This document shows, piece by piece, positions 53,712 to 61,488 of a stretch of DNA of 64,000 nucleotides. Location of the stretch: contig CAJUIL010000013.1 of the NCBI GenBank assembly GCA_910586225.1, positions 1 to 64,000 of the forward strand, given 5' to 3'. Position 1 is the first letter of the stretch; each line of letters opens with the position of its first letter. The stretch is from an uncultured Eubacterium sp. (GTDB taxonomy: Bacteria; Bacillota; Clostridia; Lachnospirales; Lachnospiraceae). The notes below the pieces were generated by a model. It was given only the letters and a program-made list of their open reading frames with translations, did no database searches and had not been told where the DNA came from. The position numbers and the translations under genes were made by a program.

Positions 53712-54656
53712 GTGCACATGGTTGATTTTAACCATTATGAGCAAAATCAGAGGATGTATGGCGGTACAGCTGGAAGAAAGATAGGTATCGTTTATAAAGA
53801 GAAGAACTATCTTCTGAAATTTCCGGGAAATTTGAAAGAGCAGCAGATGAAAAATATACAGCTCAGCTACTCCAACAGCCCCGTCTGTGAATATATCGGT
53901 TCACAAATATACAAGCTTCTAGGATTTTCGGTGCATGATACTGTGTTAGGTTTCAGAAATAAAAAGACGGTTGTGGCATGTGGTGATTTTTTGGCAGATG
54001 GCGACAGGCTTTATGAATTTGACAAAATAAAGGTAACTTTCGATCCGCCGTTTTTAGACTCCAAAGGGAATGAAACAAACGGCACTGGACTGGATTTGTA
54101 TGAAATACTGATGACGATACAGGAACACCCATTCTTAAAAGATGTAAACGGCGTGCAGGAACATTTCTGGAATATGTTCGTAGTAGATGCGCTGATTGGA
54201 AATACTGATCGGAATAACAGTAATTGGGGCATTATTATCAGGGAGAGTGGCACAAAGGAACTAGCACCCGTTTATGATAATGGAAACTGCCTGAACTCAA
54301 AATGGGATAATGAAAAAATGCTGGCGGTTTTATCGGATGAAAAACGACTCATGGCAGAGTCTTTTTCAGCGAGAAGATGTATCTTTGAATTGGATGGCAA
54401 AAGGCTGAATCCGTACCATCTGATTGAGCGTATGGAATATGAGGACTGCAATCAGGTGTTGAAAAAAATTGTACCCAAAATGGCAGGGTCATTGTCAAAC
54501 ATTGAAAAATTGATTTCCGAGATTCCTGTGCTGACTGATCTACAAAAGAAATTTTATCTGGCGCTTATGAAAGCGCGGTATGAGAACGTATTTCAGCCAG
54601 TGTATCAGAAGATCAAGGAGCAACAGAAACTAGAGGGAATACAACAGGATACTTAA
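53712..54656 (+). CDS. HipA-like / CtkA-type kinase
   Basis: 314 residues with the C-terminal HipA kinase core. Ser/Thr kinase motifs: VDALIGNTDRNNSNWGI (catalytic Asp-Arg-Asn-Asn) and APVYDNGN (DxG metal loop). The N-lobe has GIVYKEKNYLLKFPG (ATP-binding Lys) and NSPVCEYIGSQIY. Start is GTG 53712 with GAGGTGG 6 nt upstream. It has no HipA N1 domain and no HipB helix-turn-helix antitoxin nearby; the only partner is the small downstream gene. AT-rich relative to flanks. Could be a toxin kinase, or a CtkA-like effector kinase. Confidence 0.85.
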   Translation: MHMVDFNHYEQNQRMYGGTAGRKIGIVYKEKNYLLKFPGNLKEQQMKNIQLSYSNSPVCEYIGSQIYKLLGFSVHDTVLGFRNKKTVVACGDFLADGDRLYEFDKIKVTFDPPFLDSKGNETNGTGLDLYEILMTIQEHPFLKDVNGVQEHFWNMFVVDALIGNTDRNNSNWGIIIRESGTKELAPVYDNGNCLNSKWDNEKMLAVLSDEKRLMAESFSARRCIFELDGKRLNPYHLIERMEYEDCNQVLKKIVPKMAGSLSNIEKLISEIPVLTDLQKKFYLALMKARYENVFQPVYQKIKEQQKLEGIQQDT

Positions 54657-54679
54657 ACATAGAAAGAAGGTGCAGATAA

Positions 54680-54895
54680 ATGTTCATTGACGAGACGATA
54701 GATTTGCCAGATTATTTACCAGAAAGGCTTCAGAGCGACTTTCTGGAACTGAGGAAATATTATGATGCGGACGACTGGTTCAACTTTGACATTTTTTTTG
54801 AGGGAGTTGAGGCAACCGTCAAAGGATATTATCTGGCTGGAAAAATCAGCCGGGAGGATTTGAACTGTATTTTTCGAAAATATGGAATTATGTAG
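54680..54895 (+). CDS. Small unknown protein beside HipA-like kinase
   Basis: 71 residues, acidic (DETIDLPDYLPERLQ, YYDADDWFNFDIFFEG). No DNA-binding motif or membrane segment. AGAAGGTG lies before ATG, 23 nt after the kinase stop, so it is likely in the same transcript. A partner, substrate or antitoxin role is possible but only by position. Confidence 0.6.
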   Translation: MFIDETIDLPDYLPERLQSDFLELRKYYDADDWFNFDIFFEGVEATVKGYYLAGKISREDLNCIFRKYGIM

Positions 54896-55030
54896 CTTGC
54901 ATTTAGACGCACAATAATATCTATTTTTAATAACAGTAAGTAATAATTTGTGCTATACTAAGCAACAAAGCAACATTCGTATCAATCGATAACAAAACCG
55001 GATATTCTGAAACAACGATCAGGAGGCCAT

Positions 55031-55825
55031 ATGATCCAAATTCCAATGAACTCCAAGGGTTCCATAGACCGAAGCTCTATGCTGTCCATAAACAACACTC
55101 GTAACCAGGCACCGCTTTCCGCCCGGAATATTACTGCCTTAAACAGGCCATCCGCGCAGAATGCCGCGCACGCACCTACACAATCCGCCGTACATACGCC
55201 GCCTGCTTCCCGCAGTACAGCGCCAGCAAGCGCCGCGACTGCAGCCGCTTTGCCGCGTAAAAAGCTTCCGGCATTTGCCAAGCCTGTCCAAAAAGGCCAA
55301 AAAACGCCGCTTTACGCAAACAGTCAGGTGCCCGGCGTGATCAAAGCCTGTTTTGGCTGGAATACCTCCAATCCAAAGTGTGACGCTGATGTTTCCGCTT
55401 TTTTGTTAGGAGCCGACGGTAAAGTGATCGGCGATAGCTGGTTTGTTTTTTATGGCCAGACGCAAAGCCCGGACAGAAGCGTCTTGTTCGCACAGAGTCA
55501 GGGCGCGGACCGTGAGATTATTACAGCTGATCTTTCGAAATTAAATAAAGATGTAAAAAAAATAGTATTTGTGCTGACCATCAACGAAGCCTTTGCCAAC
55601 AGGCTGCATTTTGGCATGATGGAGGATGCGTATGTCCGGATCTTGGACGCGCGAGGCGCAGAGCTTACAAGCTTTCAAATGACCGAATATTATTCCAATG
55701 TCATATCCATGATGATCTGTGAGATCTACCAGTACAACGGCAGCTGGAAGTTCAACGCCATCGGCAACGGCGTTGCAAAGGATCTAGCTGGACTTTGCGC
55801 CTTATACGGCGTAGAAGTCGTGTAG
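55031..55825 (+). CDS. TerD-family protein with Ala/Pro-rich N-terminus, degenerate Ca site
   Basis: 264 residues. The first ~95 are low-complexity Ala/Pro/Ser/Lys, then a TerD fold (KACFGWNTSNPKCDADVSAFLLG, ITADLSKLNKDVKKIVFVLT, AYVRILDARG, YQYNGSWKFNAIGNG). The canonical calcium-site stretch DFDLDAAAF is altered to CDADVSAF. AGGAGG before ATG. Leads a two-gene plus-strand unit with AIM24 and converges on the Ca-ATPase gene. Role in tellurite or stress response inferred from family. Confidence 0.9.
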   Translation: MIQIPMNSKGSIDRSSMLSINNTRNQAPLSARNITALNRPSAQNAAHAPTQSAVHTPPASRSTAPASAATAAALPRKKLPAFAKPVQKGQKTPLYANSQVPGVIKACFGWNTSNPKCDADVSAFLLGADGKVIGDSWFVFYGQTQSPDRSVLFAQSQGADREIITADLSKLNKDVKKIVFVLTINEAFANRLHFGMMEDAYVRILDARGAELTSFQMTEYYSNVISMMICEIYQYNGSWKFNAIGNGVAKDLAGLCALYGVEVV

Positions 55826-55885
55826 AACTATTCACCCGATCATGAAAAAAAGCTTTGCAGAAATTGTGAGGAGGATTACTTAATT

Positions 55886-56593
55886 ATGTTAACTTTTGAA
55901 ACGATCAACGAATTAACGTTGAAAGTCACCTGCAGCGGCAGTGACGTGCTGATTGCAAAAGCCGGGGCCTTTATTGCCGGAGAAAGCGCAGGAGGGAAAA
56001 ACTATAAATTTGAAAAGCTGCTGCTTGGGCCGCAGAATAATTTTGCGCAAGCCGCGTTCGGTTCCTTGATAAGGCGTGTCACAGAAGAAAATATCCCGTT
56101 GATGAAGGTCATGCTAAACGGCAATTCCGTTACCTACTATGCCGTCGACAGCCAGCACGTCGTCATCTACAAGCTGGCTCCGGGAGAGGTCATTTCTGTG
56201 GAATCGGAAAATATCCTCGCCTTTACGCAGGAATGCGACTACGAGGTCCGTTTTCTTGGCTGCGGCGTCCTGTCACAGAAAGGCTTCGCAACAACGATGA
56301 TCACTGGAAACGGAAACAACTCGTATGTCGCTGTCCTATCCAACGGCAATCCGATCGTACTGAGCAATGTTCAAAACCGCAATACGCTGTCTGTAGACCC
56401 AGACGCCGTTATCTGCTGGATCAGCCAGTCCGGCTGCTGCGACCCGCAGATCAAAGCAGACATTAACTGGAAAACTTTTATTGGGCAGACCTCCGGAGAA
56501 TCCTACGCATTTGAATGGAGCGGAAACCAGCCTGTTTCCGTAATCGTACAACCTACGGAACGACGGGGAGGCATTCAAATAAGTATGGATTAG
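55886..56593 (+). CDS. AIM24 family protein
   Basis: 235 residues of the AIM24 (TRAP-like fold) family: GESAGGKNYKFEKLLLGPQN, PLMKVMLNG, PGEVISVESENILAFTQE. Often found next to TerD genes. GGAGG before ATG. Function unknown; thought to be a stress or membrane-linked scaffold. The intergenic gap to the TerD gene is 60 nt. Confidence 0.87.
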   Translation: MLTFETINELTLKVTCSGSDVLIAKAGAFIAGESAGGKNYKFEKLLLGPQNNFAQAAFGSLIRRVTEENIPLMKVMLNGNSVTYYAVDSQHVVIYKLAPGEVISVESENILAFTQECDYEVRFLGCGVLSQKGFATTMITGNGNNSYVAVLSNGNPIVLSNVQNRNTLSVDPDAVICWISQSGCCDPQIKADINWKTFIGQTSGESYAFEWSGNQPVSVIVQPTERRGGIQISMD

Positions 56594-56625
56594 TACGGCT
56601 AAGCACCAGAATGCAACGCCGCAAA

Positions 56626-56658
56626 CCCCCTGCCGCATATGCAGCAGGGGGCTTTTTT
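56626..56658 (+). terminator. Intrinsic terminator after AIM24
   Basis: CCCCCTGC pairs with GCAGGGGG across a 10-nt loop, followed by TTTTTT on the plus strand. It lies in the convergent gap before the Ca-ATPase stop. Confidence 0.85.
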
Positions 56659-56678
56659 AACGTTCTTTTGTTTCAGTC

Positions 56679-59342
56679 CTATTCCTTCCCGCTTCCTACA
56701 ATCGCCTTGCGGATCAGATCCACTGGGATCATGGTAGCTCCAAGGATCACAACCGTGATCCATCCAGTAATTCCAAACGGCTTGCAGCTAAACATATTTC
56801 CGATCCATGTAAACACTGAAAACGGAATGAGCGCCGCGTTTACAATCAGTGCCTGTACAAGGATGATCACAAAAAACACCTTCATAAATCCGGTATTTTC
56901 ATTTAAACCTTTAAAAATAGCAAAGGAATCATCCCTGACATTAAATCCGTTGAACAGCGCACTTACGATGAACAGTACAAAATATCCGGTCAAATGCTGT
57001 TCTTCATCCGCAAATAGCCCCTGGAAAAACGGCAGCTTCAAATACAAGAAGCTCAAGATCGTAAGCCACGCGCCCATCGAAAGTATCTGCGCCATCATCT
57101 TTTTGCTTACAATGCTTTCATCTCTGCGTCTTGGCTTCTCGGTCATATATTTCTCAAGTGCAGGCTCATTGCCGAGCATAATCGCTCCCAAGCTGTCCAT
57201 AACCAGATTGACAAATAACAAGTGCGTGACTTTCAGCGGCTCTTCCACGCCGAAAAACGGCGCAATCGCACTGACAACTACAGCCGCCACATTGATCACC
57301 AGCTGGAACTTGCAAAATTTCAGGATATTGTGGTAAATGGTACGCCCATACCAGATGGCATCCTTGATAGACTTGAAATTGTCGTCTAATATCACGATCT
57401 TTCCGGCTTCCTTTGCCGCTTCCGTCCCGCTTCCCATCGCAAAGCCGACGTCTGCACGCTTTAACGCTGGAGAATCGTTTACACCATCGCCGGTCATTCC
57501 AACTACGAGATTCATTTCCTGACAAAGACGTACCATTCTGGATTTGTCCGTCGGCAGCGCACGCGCGATGACACGAATATCCGGAATAATTTTTTTCACT
57601 TCTTCATCAGACATCTCATTCAGCTGCGCAGAGGATAACGCACGGTCATTGTCGCTTTTTAAAAGCCCTGCATCCTTTGCGATCGCAATGGCAGTCTCCA
57701 GACGGTCGCCAGTAATCATAACGACCTGAATGCCTGCTTCCTGCACCTGATGGATCGCATCCCTTGCTTCTGGTCTTACATCGTCTCGGATACCAACCAG
57801 CCCGATAATGACAATATCGTCATTGATCGTATTTTCCACCATAGCCTTTGCGGAATAGCCAAACGCGAGGACACGCATCGCCTTTGACGCAAGCTCGTCA
57901 ATTTTGCGGTTTAACGCAGCCTGGTCAATTTCTTTTTCGTTTCCGTCCGCATCCAGATACTTCACAGCCGACGCCAGCAGCTTTTCCGGCGCTCCTTTGT
58001 AGAATGTCTTTCCTACATGGTCAATCCGTGCCTGGCTGAATTTGTTGGCTGAATTAAATCCCTGGCTTGCCGACACCGCATATTCCTGTCTGGCATTAAC
58101 CGCCTGAAACGCTTTCTCGCCCATAAACTTCATCAAAGCCTGGTCTGTCGCATTCCCGCCAATCACCTTATGCGAAGCGTCAAACATCGACTGCGTGTTT
58201 TTGCCGATCGCAAGGTCAAGCATTTCTTTGATCCTTGTATGGCTGGCAAGCTCCGGTATCGCAATCGAGCTGCCGTCCGCCGTAAAGAAATCCACAACCT
58301 CCAGCATTCCCTTTGTGATCGTTCCCGTCTTATCACTGAATAAAATGTTCAGTGACCCAGCCGTCTCGATACCTTCCGCTTTTCTGACCAGTACGTTATG
58401 GTCAAGCATTTTGCTCGTATTCTGCATCAGCACGAGTGAGATCATCAGCGGCAAACCCTCCGGCACAGCGCAGACGATAATCACAACCGCCAGTGATACC
58501 GCCTTGATCACATCCTGCAGAATAATCTCGATACCGTTTCCAAAATATGCCGATACGCCGCCGGCAAGCGAAACGAAATGCACAAAATACAAAATGGAGA
58601 TCGCGATCGCCCCGATATACCCAAACGTTGAAATCTGCTTTGCCAGCTTTGCCAGCTTGACCTTGAGCGGGGAATCCGGCTCGTCCTCCTGCATCTCTTC
58701 CGCCATCTTGCCCATCATCGTCTTTAAGCCGACCTTGCGGACATCCAAAACGCCCTCTCCGTCGAATACGACTGCACCGCGAAACAGCGAATGCTTATCC
58801 ACAAACGTATCTCCGGTAATATCCTCCGGCAGCTGGAAGCCTTCGTCCGCTTCCGTCTTTTTGCATTCCTCGGCTTCTCCGTTTAGCGCTGAGTTGTCCA
58901 CGCGCAGGGAACCAGATACGAGAATACCGTCTGCCGGGATCTTATTGCCCGACTGCAGCAGCACCTTATCCCCTGTCACCACATCGTCCACTTCGATCAC
59001 AGTAATCTTACCGTTTCGGTATACCTTACATTCATCCTTTTTAGTGCTGTCTTTTAGCTCCCTGTACTTCGTATCGCTTGCCACGCCTGTTTTTGCTGAT
59101 ACAAAGGCTACGATAAGTACTGCAACGATTGTCCCAAGCGGCTCGTAGATTTCCGCATATCCAAAGAAGAACATCACGATCATAAGTGCTGCGATCGCCA
59201 GCAGCACCTTGATCATTGGATCTTCAAAGGTTTCCTTGAACTCGTCCCAAAAGGTGGTAGGTTCGGAATCCGGTATCTCATTAGAACCGTATTTTTTCCG
59301 GGACTCTTCCGCCTCTTTGTCTGTCAGCCCATTATATTTCAT
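56679..59342 (-). CDS. PMCA-type P-type ATPase (calcium-translocating)
   Basis: 887 residues, about ten membrane helices. DKTGTITKG phosphorylation site (FSDKTGTITKG), NGEAEE in place of TGE in the A domain, CAVPEGLPLMISLVL in TM4 (calcium-site type), GDGVNDSPALKRADVG hinge. These match PMCA/Ca-type pumps; Ca2+ export or Mn2+ handling is likely. The C-terminus has no calmodulin-type tail. It follows the terD genes after a terminator, so co-expression is partial. TerD proteins bind calcium, a functional link. Confidence 0.9.
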   Translation of the reverse strand: MKYNGLTDKEAEESRKKYGSNEIPDSEPTTFWDEFKETFEDPMIKVLLAIAALMIVMFFFGYAEIYEPLGTIVAVLIVAFVSAKTGVASDTKYRELKDSTKKDECKVYRNGKITVIEVDDVVTGDKVLLQSGNKIPADGILVSGSLRVDNSALNGEAEECKKTEADEGFQLPEDITGDTFVDKHSLFRGAVVFDGEGVLDVRKVGLKTMMGKMAEEMQEDEPDSPLKVKLAKLAKQISTFGYIGAIAISILYFVHFVSLAGGVSAYFGNGIEIILQDVIKAVSLAVVIIVCAVPEGLPLMISLVLMQNTSKMLDHNVLVRKAEGIETAGSLNILFSDKTGTITKGMLEVVDFFTADGSSIAIPELASHTRIKEMLDLAIGKNTQSMFDASHKVIGGNATDQALMKFMGEKAFQAVNARQEYAVSASQGFNSANKFSQARIDHVGKTFYKGAPEKLLASAVKYLDADGNEKEIDQAALNRKIDELASKAMRVLAFGYSAKAMVENTINDDIVIIGLVGIRDDVRPEARDAIHQVQEAGIQVVMITGDRLETAIAIAKDAGLLKSDNDRALSSAQLNEMSDEEVKKIIPDIRVIARALPTDKSRMVRLCQEMNLVVGMTGDGVNDSPALKRADVGFAMGSGTEAAKEAGKIVILDDNFKSIKDAIWYGRTIYHNILKFCKFQLVINVAAVVVSAIAPFFGVEEPLKVTHLLFVNLVMDSLGAIMLGNEPALEKYMTEKPRRRDESIVSKKMMAQILSMGAWLTILSFLYLKLPFFQGLFADEEQHLTGYFVLFIVSALFNGFNVRDDSFAIFKGLNENTGFMKVFFVIILVQALIVNAALIPFSVFTWIGNMFSCKPFGITGWITVVILGATMIPVDLIRKAIVGSGKE

Positions 59343-59373
59343 AAGTAATCTGTCCTCCGGTTTTCTCTATTAC

Positions 59374-59418
59374 AAAAAGGAGAAGCAGGCTGCATCGAAC
59401 GGCCCGCGCCTTCTCCTT
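59374..59418 (-). terminator. Terminator between the terD genes and the ATPase
   Basis: Minus-strand stem AAGGAGAAG with CTTCTCCTT (plus 59410-59418 and 59377-59385), 24-nt loop, then TTTTT. It should reduce readthrough from the terD operon into the ATPase gene. Confidence 0.65.
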
Positions 59419-59475
59419 CTGCTCATACTATTCTTTCACCTTTGATTCGTTTTTATTCATTTTTTGCATATCAGA

Positions 59476-60063
59476 TCAAATATATCTGTTCGCCAGCTCT
59501 CCCAAGCCCGGATCCGTCGTCCCCTGACCGATAGCGCCAAACTTCCATTCACCGTTATGACGGTAGATCTCGCCAAAGATCATCGCGGTCATACCGGAAT
59601 AATCATCCGTCAGGTTGTATTTACACATCTCGTTATTGTTTCTCTGGTCTACAAGACGGATGAACGCGTTTTGGATCATCCCGAACTGCTGCTTACGCTG
59701 TACCGCCTGATAAATATTTACAACGATCACGATACGGTCATATTCCGCTGGAATCCTGCCGAGATCTACAAGGATCTGCTCATCGTCCCCGTCGCCCGCC
59801 CCGGTCAGGTTATCGCCCATATGCTGGATCGCGCCTGTTTTGTGCGCCAGATTGCCAAAATAGACAATATCCGACTTGTCGCACAGCCTGCCGTTTTTCA
59901 AAAGCAGCGCCGACGCGTCACAATCGACCGGCTTTGGTTTCGGCGCGAAAAGGCCGCCTTTCTTCTGTGCCTCATCCCAGCCAAGACCTACCATCATTTT
60001 AGAAAGCCCCGCGTGCTCCTTCGATAAGCTGACCTTTTGGCCCTTTTGCAAACTTACTGACAT
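59476..60063 (-). CDS. TerD-family protein, diverged member
   Basis: 195 residues, clear TerD (MSVSLQKGQKVSLSK, NLTGAGDGDDEQILVDL, GMTAMIFGEIYRHNGEWKF). The first calcium loop, canonical DFDLDAAAF, is replaced by PKPVDCDASALLL, so metal binding may differ. Third gene of the terD operon, 16 nt after the second. Calcium-binding stress protein by family. Confidence 0.92.
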   Translation of the reverse strand: MSVSLQKGQKVSLSKEHAGLSKMMVGLGWDEAQKKGGLFAPKPKPVDCDASALLLKNGRLCDKSDIVYFGNLAHKTGAIQHMGDNLTGAGDGDDEQILVDLGRIPAEYDRIVIVVNIYQAVQRKQQFGMIQNAFIRLVDQRNNNEMCKYNLTDDYSGMTAMIFGEIYRHNGEWKFGAIGQGTTDPGLGELANRYI

Positions 60064-60079
60064 GATCTATGCCTCCTTT

Positions 60080-60661
60080 TTATTCTACTTCTACGCCATA
60101 TTGCGCGCACAGCGCCGCAAGCCCGCCCTGATAGCCGCTTCCGATCGCGTTAAACTTCCACTCGGCGCCGTTTTTATACACCTCGCCAAAAACTGCCGCT
60201 GTCTCTATCGAAAAATCCTCGCCTAGGTCATAGCGCAGCATCTCTTCCCCGGTTTCTTCATTATAAATGCGGATAAAGGCATTGTTGATCTGTCCGAAAT
60301 TCTGCCGCCTTTTTTCCGGCTCATAAATCGTTACGGTAAACGCAATTTTTGTAATATTTTCCGGTACTTTGGACAGATCGATCTTGATCTGCTCATCGTC
60401 GCCTTCCCCGGCTCCAGTCAGGTTATCGCCCATATGCTGCACGCTCTCGGACGGGTGCTTGAGATTCCCGAAAAATACAAAATCCTCCTGTCTGGATACC
60501 CTGCCGCTGTCTGTCAAAAGAAACGCAGCCGCGTCCAGATCAAAATCCCCTCCGGTATCGAACTGGTTCACATCCCAGCCCAGGCCAACTATAACCTTTT
60601 TCAGCCCTGGATTACCTTTTGTCAGGCTTACCTTCTGCCCTTTTTGCAAGCTTACTGGCAT
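60080..60661 (-). CDS. TerD-family protein, canonical
   Basis: 193 residues with full TerD pattern: SLQKGQKVSLTKG, GWDVNQFDTGGDFDLDAAAF (Asp-rich Ca site), GDNLTGAGEGDDEQIKIDL, and the end FNAIGSGYQGGLAALCAQYG. Second in the operon, 11 nt after the first. A duplicate of the neighbour at 60673. Confidence 0.95.
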   Translation of the reverse strand: MPVSLQKGQKVSLTKGNPGLKKVIVGLGWDVNQFDTGGDFDLDAAAFLLTDSGRVSRQEDFVFFGNLKHPSESVQHMGDNLTGAGEGDDEQIKIDLSKVPENITKIAFTVTIYEPEKRRQNFGQINNAFIRIYNEETGEEMLRYDLGEDFSIETAAVFGEVYKNGAEWKFNAIGSGYQGGLAALCAQYGVEVE

Positions 60662-60672
60662 ACTGCACCTCC

Positions 60673-61254
60673 TTACGTCGTTTCAATGCCATAGTGCGCG
60701 CACAGCGCCGCCAAACCGCCCTGAAAACCGCTTCCGATCGCGTTAAACTTCCATTCTCCATTATGCCGATACAACTCACCGACAACGACCGCTGTTTCAA
60801 TCGAAAAATCCTCTCCCAGGTCATACCGGATCAATTCCGTATTGGTTGCCTCGTCCACGATCCGGATAAACGCATTAGATACTTGTCCGAAATTCTGACG
60901 CCGGACATCCGAATCATAGATCGTAACAGTAAAAGCCACTTTTTCCACGTTCGCCGGGATTTTCGTCAGATCCACTTCGATCTGCTCGTCATCGCCTTCC
61001 CCAGCCCCGGTCAGGTTGTCGCCCATATGCTTAAGAGCCCCGCTTGTATGCTCCAAGTTGCCATAGAACACAAATTCCTTTTCCGTCGGGCACTTCCCAT
61101 TCGCGCCAACCATAAACGCCGCAGCGTCCAAGTCAAAATCCGCACCGGAATCAAACGCGTTCACGTCCCAGCCCAGGCCAACCATAATGTTTTTCAAGCC
61201 CGGATTGCCTTTTGTCAGATCTACCTTCTGGCCTTTTGATAAATTAATCGGCAT
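60673..61254 (-). CDS. TerD-family protein, canonical, first of operon
   Basis: 193 residues. INLSKGQKVDLTKGNPG, GWDVNAFDSGADFDLDAAAF and GAGEGDDEQIEVDL give the calcium-binding TerD fold. AGGAGG before ATG. Promoter at 61303-61331 and a TTAACA-N5-TGTTAA dyad lie upstream. Divergent from the hybrid kinase. Closest paralog is the next gene. Confidence 0.95.
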   Translation of the reverse strand: MPINLSKGQKVDLTKGNPGLKNIMVGLGWDVNAFDSGADFDLDAAAFMVGANGKCPTEKEFVFYGNLEHTSGALKHMGDNLTGAGEGDDEQIEVDLTKIPANVEKVAFTVTIYDSDVRRQNFGQVSNAFIRIVDEATNTELIRYDLGEDFSIETAVVVGELYRHNGEWKFNAIGSGFQGGLAALCAHYGIETT

Positions 61255-61280
61255 AATTGTTTCCTCCTGTCAAAATAAAA

Positions 61281-61297
61281 TTAACAAAAAATGTTAA
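61281..61297. promoter_or_regulatory. Dyad in the terD operon leader
   Basis: TTAACA, 5-nt A-tract, TGTTAA, between the -10 box and the first terD ATG. Possible operator or small hairpin. Confidence 0.4.
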
Positions 61298-61302
61298 ATT
61301 CT

Positions 61303-61331
61303 ATTTTACCACAGTTACCATTTTCTGTCAC
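61303..61331 (-). promoter_or_regulatory. Promoter of the terD operon
   Basis: Minus strand GTGACA (61326-61331), 17-nt spacer, TAAAAT (61303-61308), ending about 50 nt before ATG 61254. Confidence 0.65.
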
Positions 61332-61488
61332 GAACATTTTTCCGCTATATCTGGCGGTATTTTGCGCTGTTTGGCAAGACCATGACAAAATTTAGAAAAA
61401 AACGCTGGAACATAATGACACAACCTTTATTTTATGATAAACTGATAAAGTATGAAATAGCATATGAATGATTCGGGGGATGTTTACT

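Noticed and set aside
55031..61254. Proof of tellurite resistance
   Set aside because: TerD homology alone does not show tellurite resistance; terC, terB and terZ are not seen in the window.
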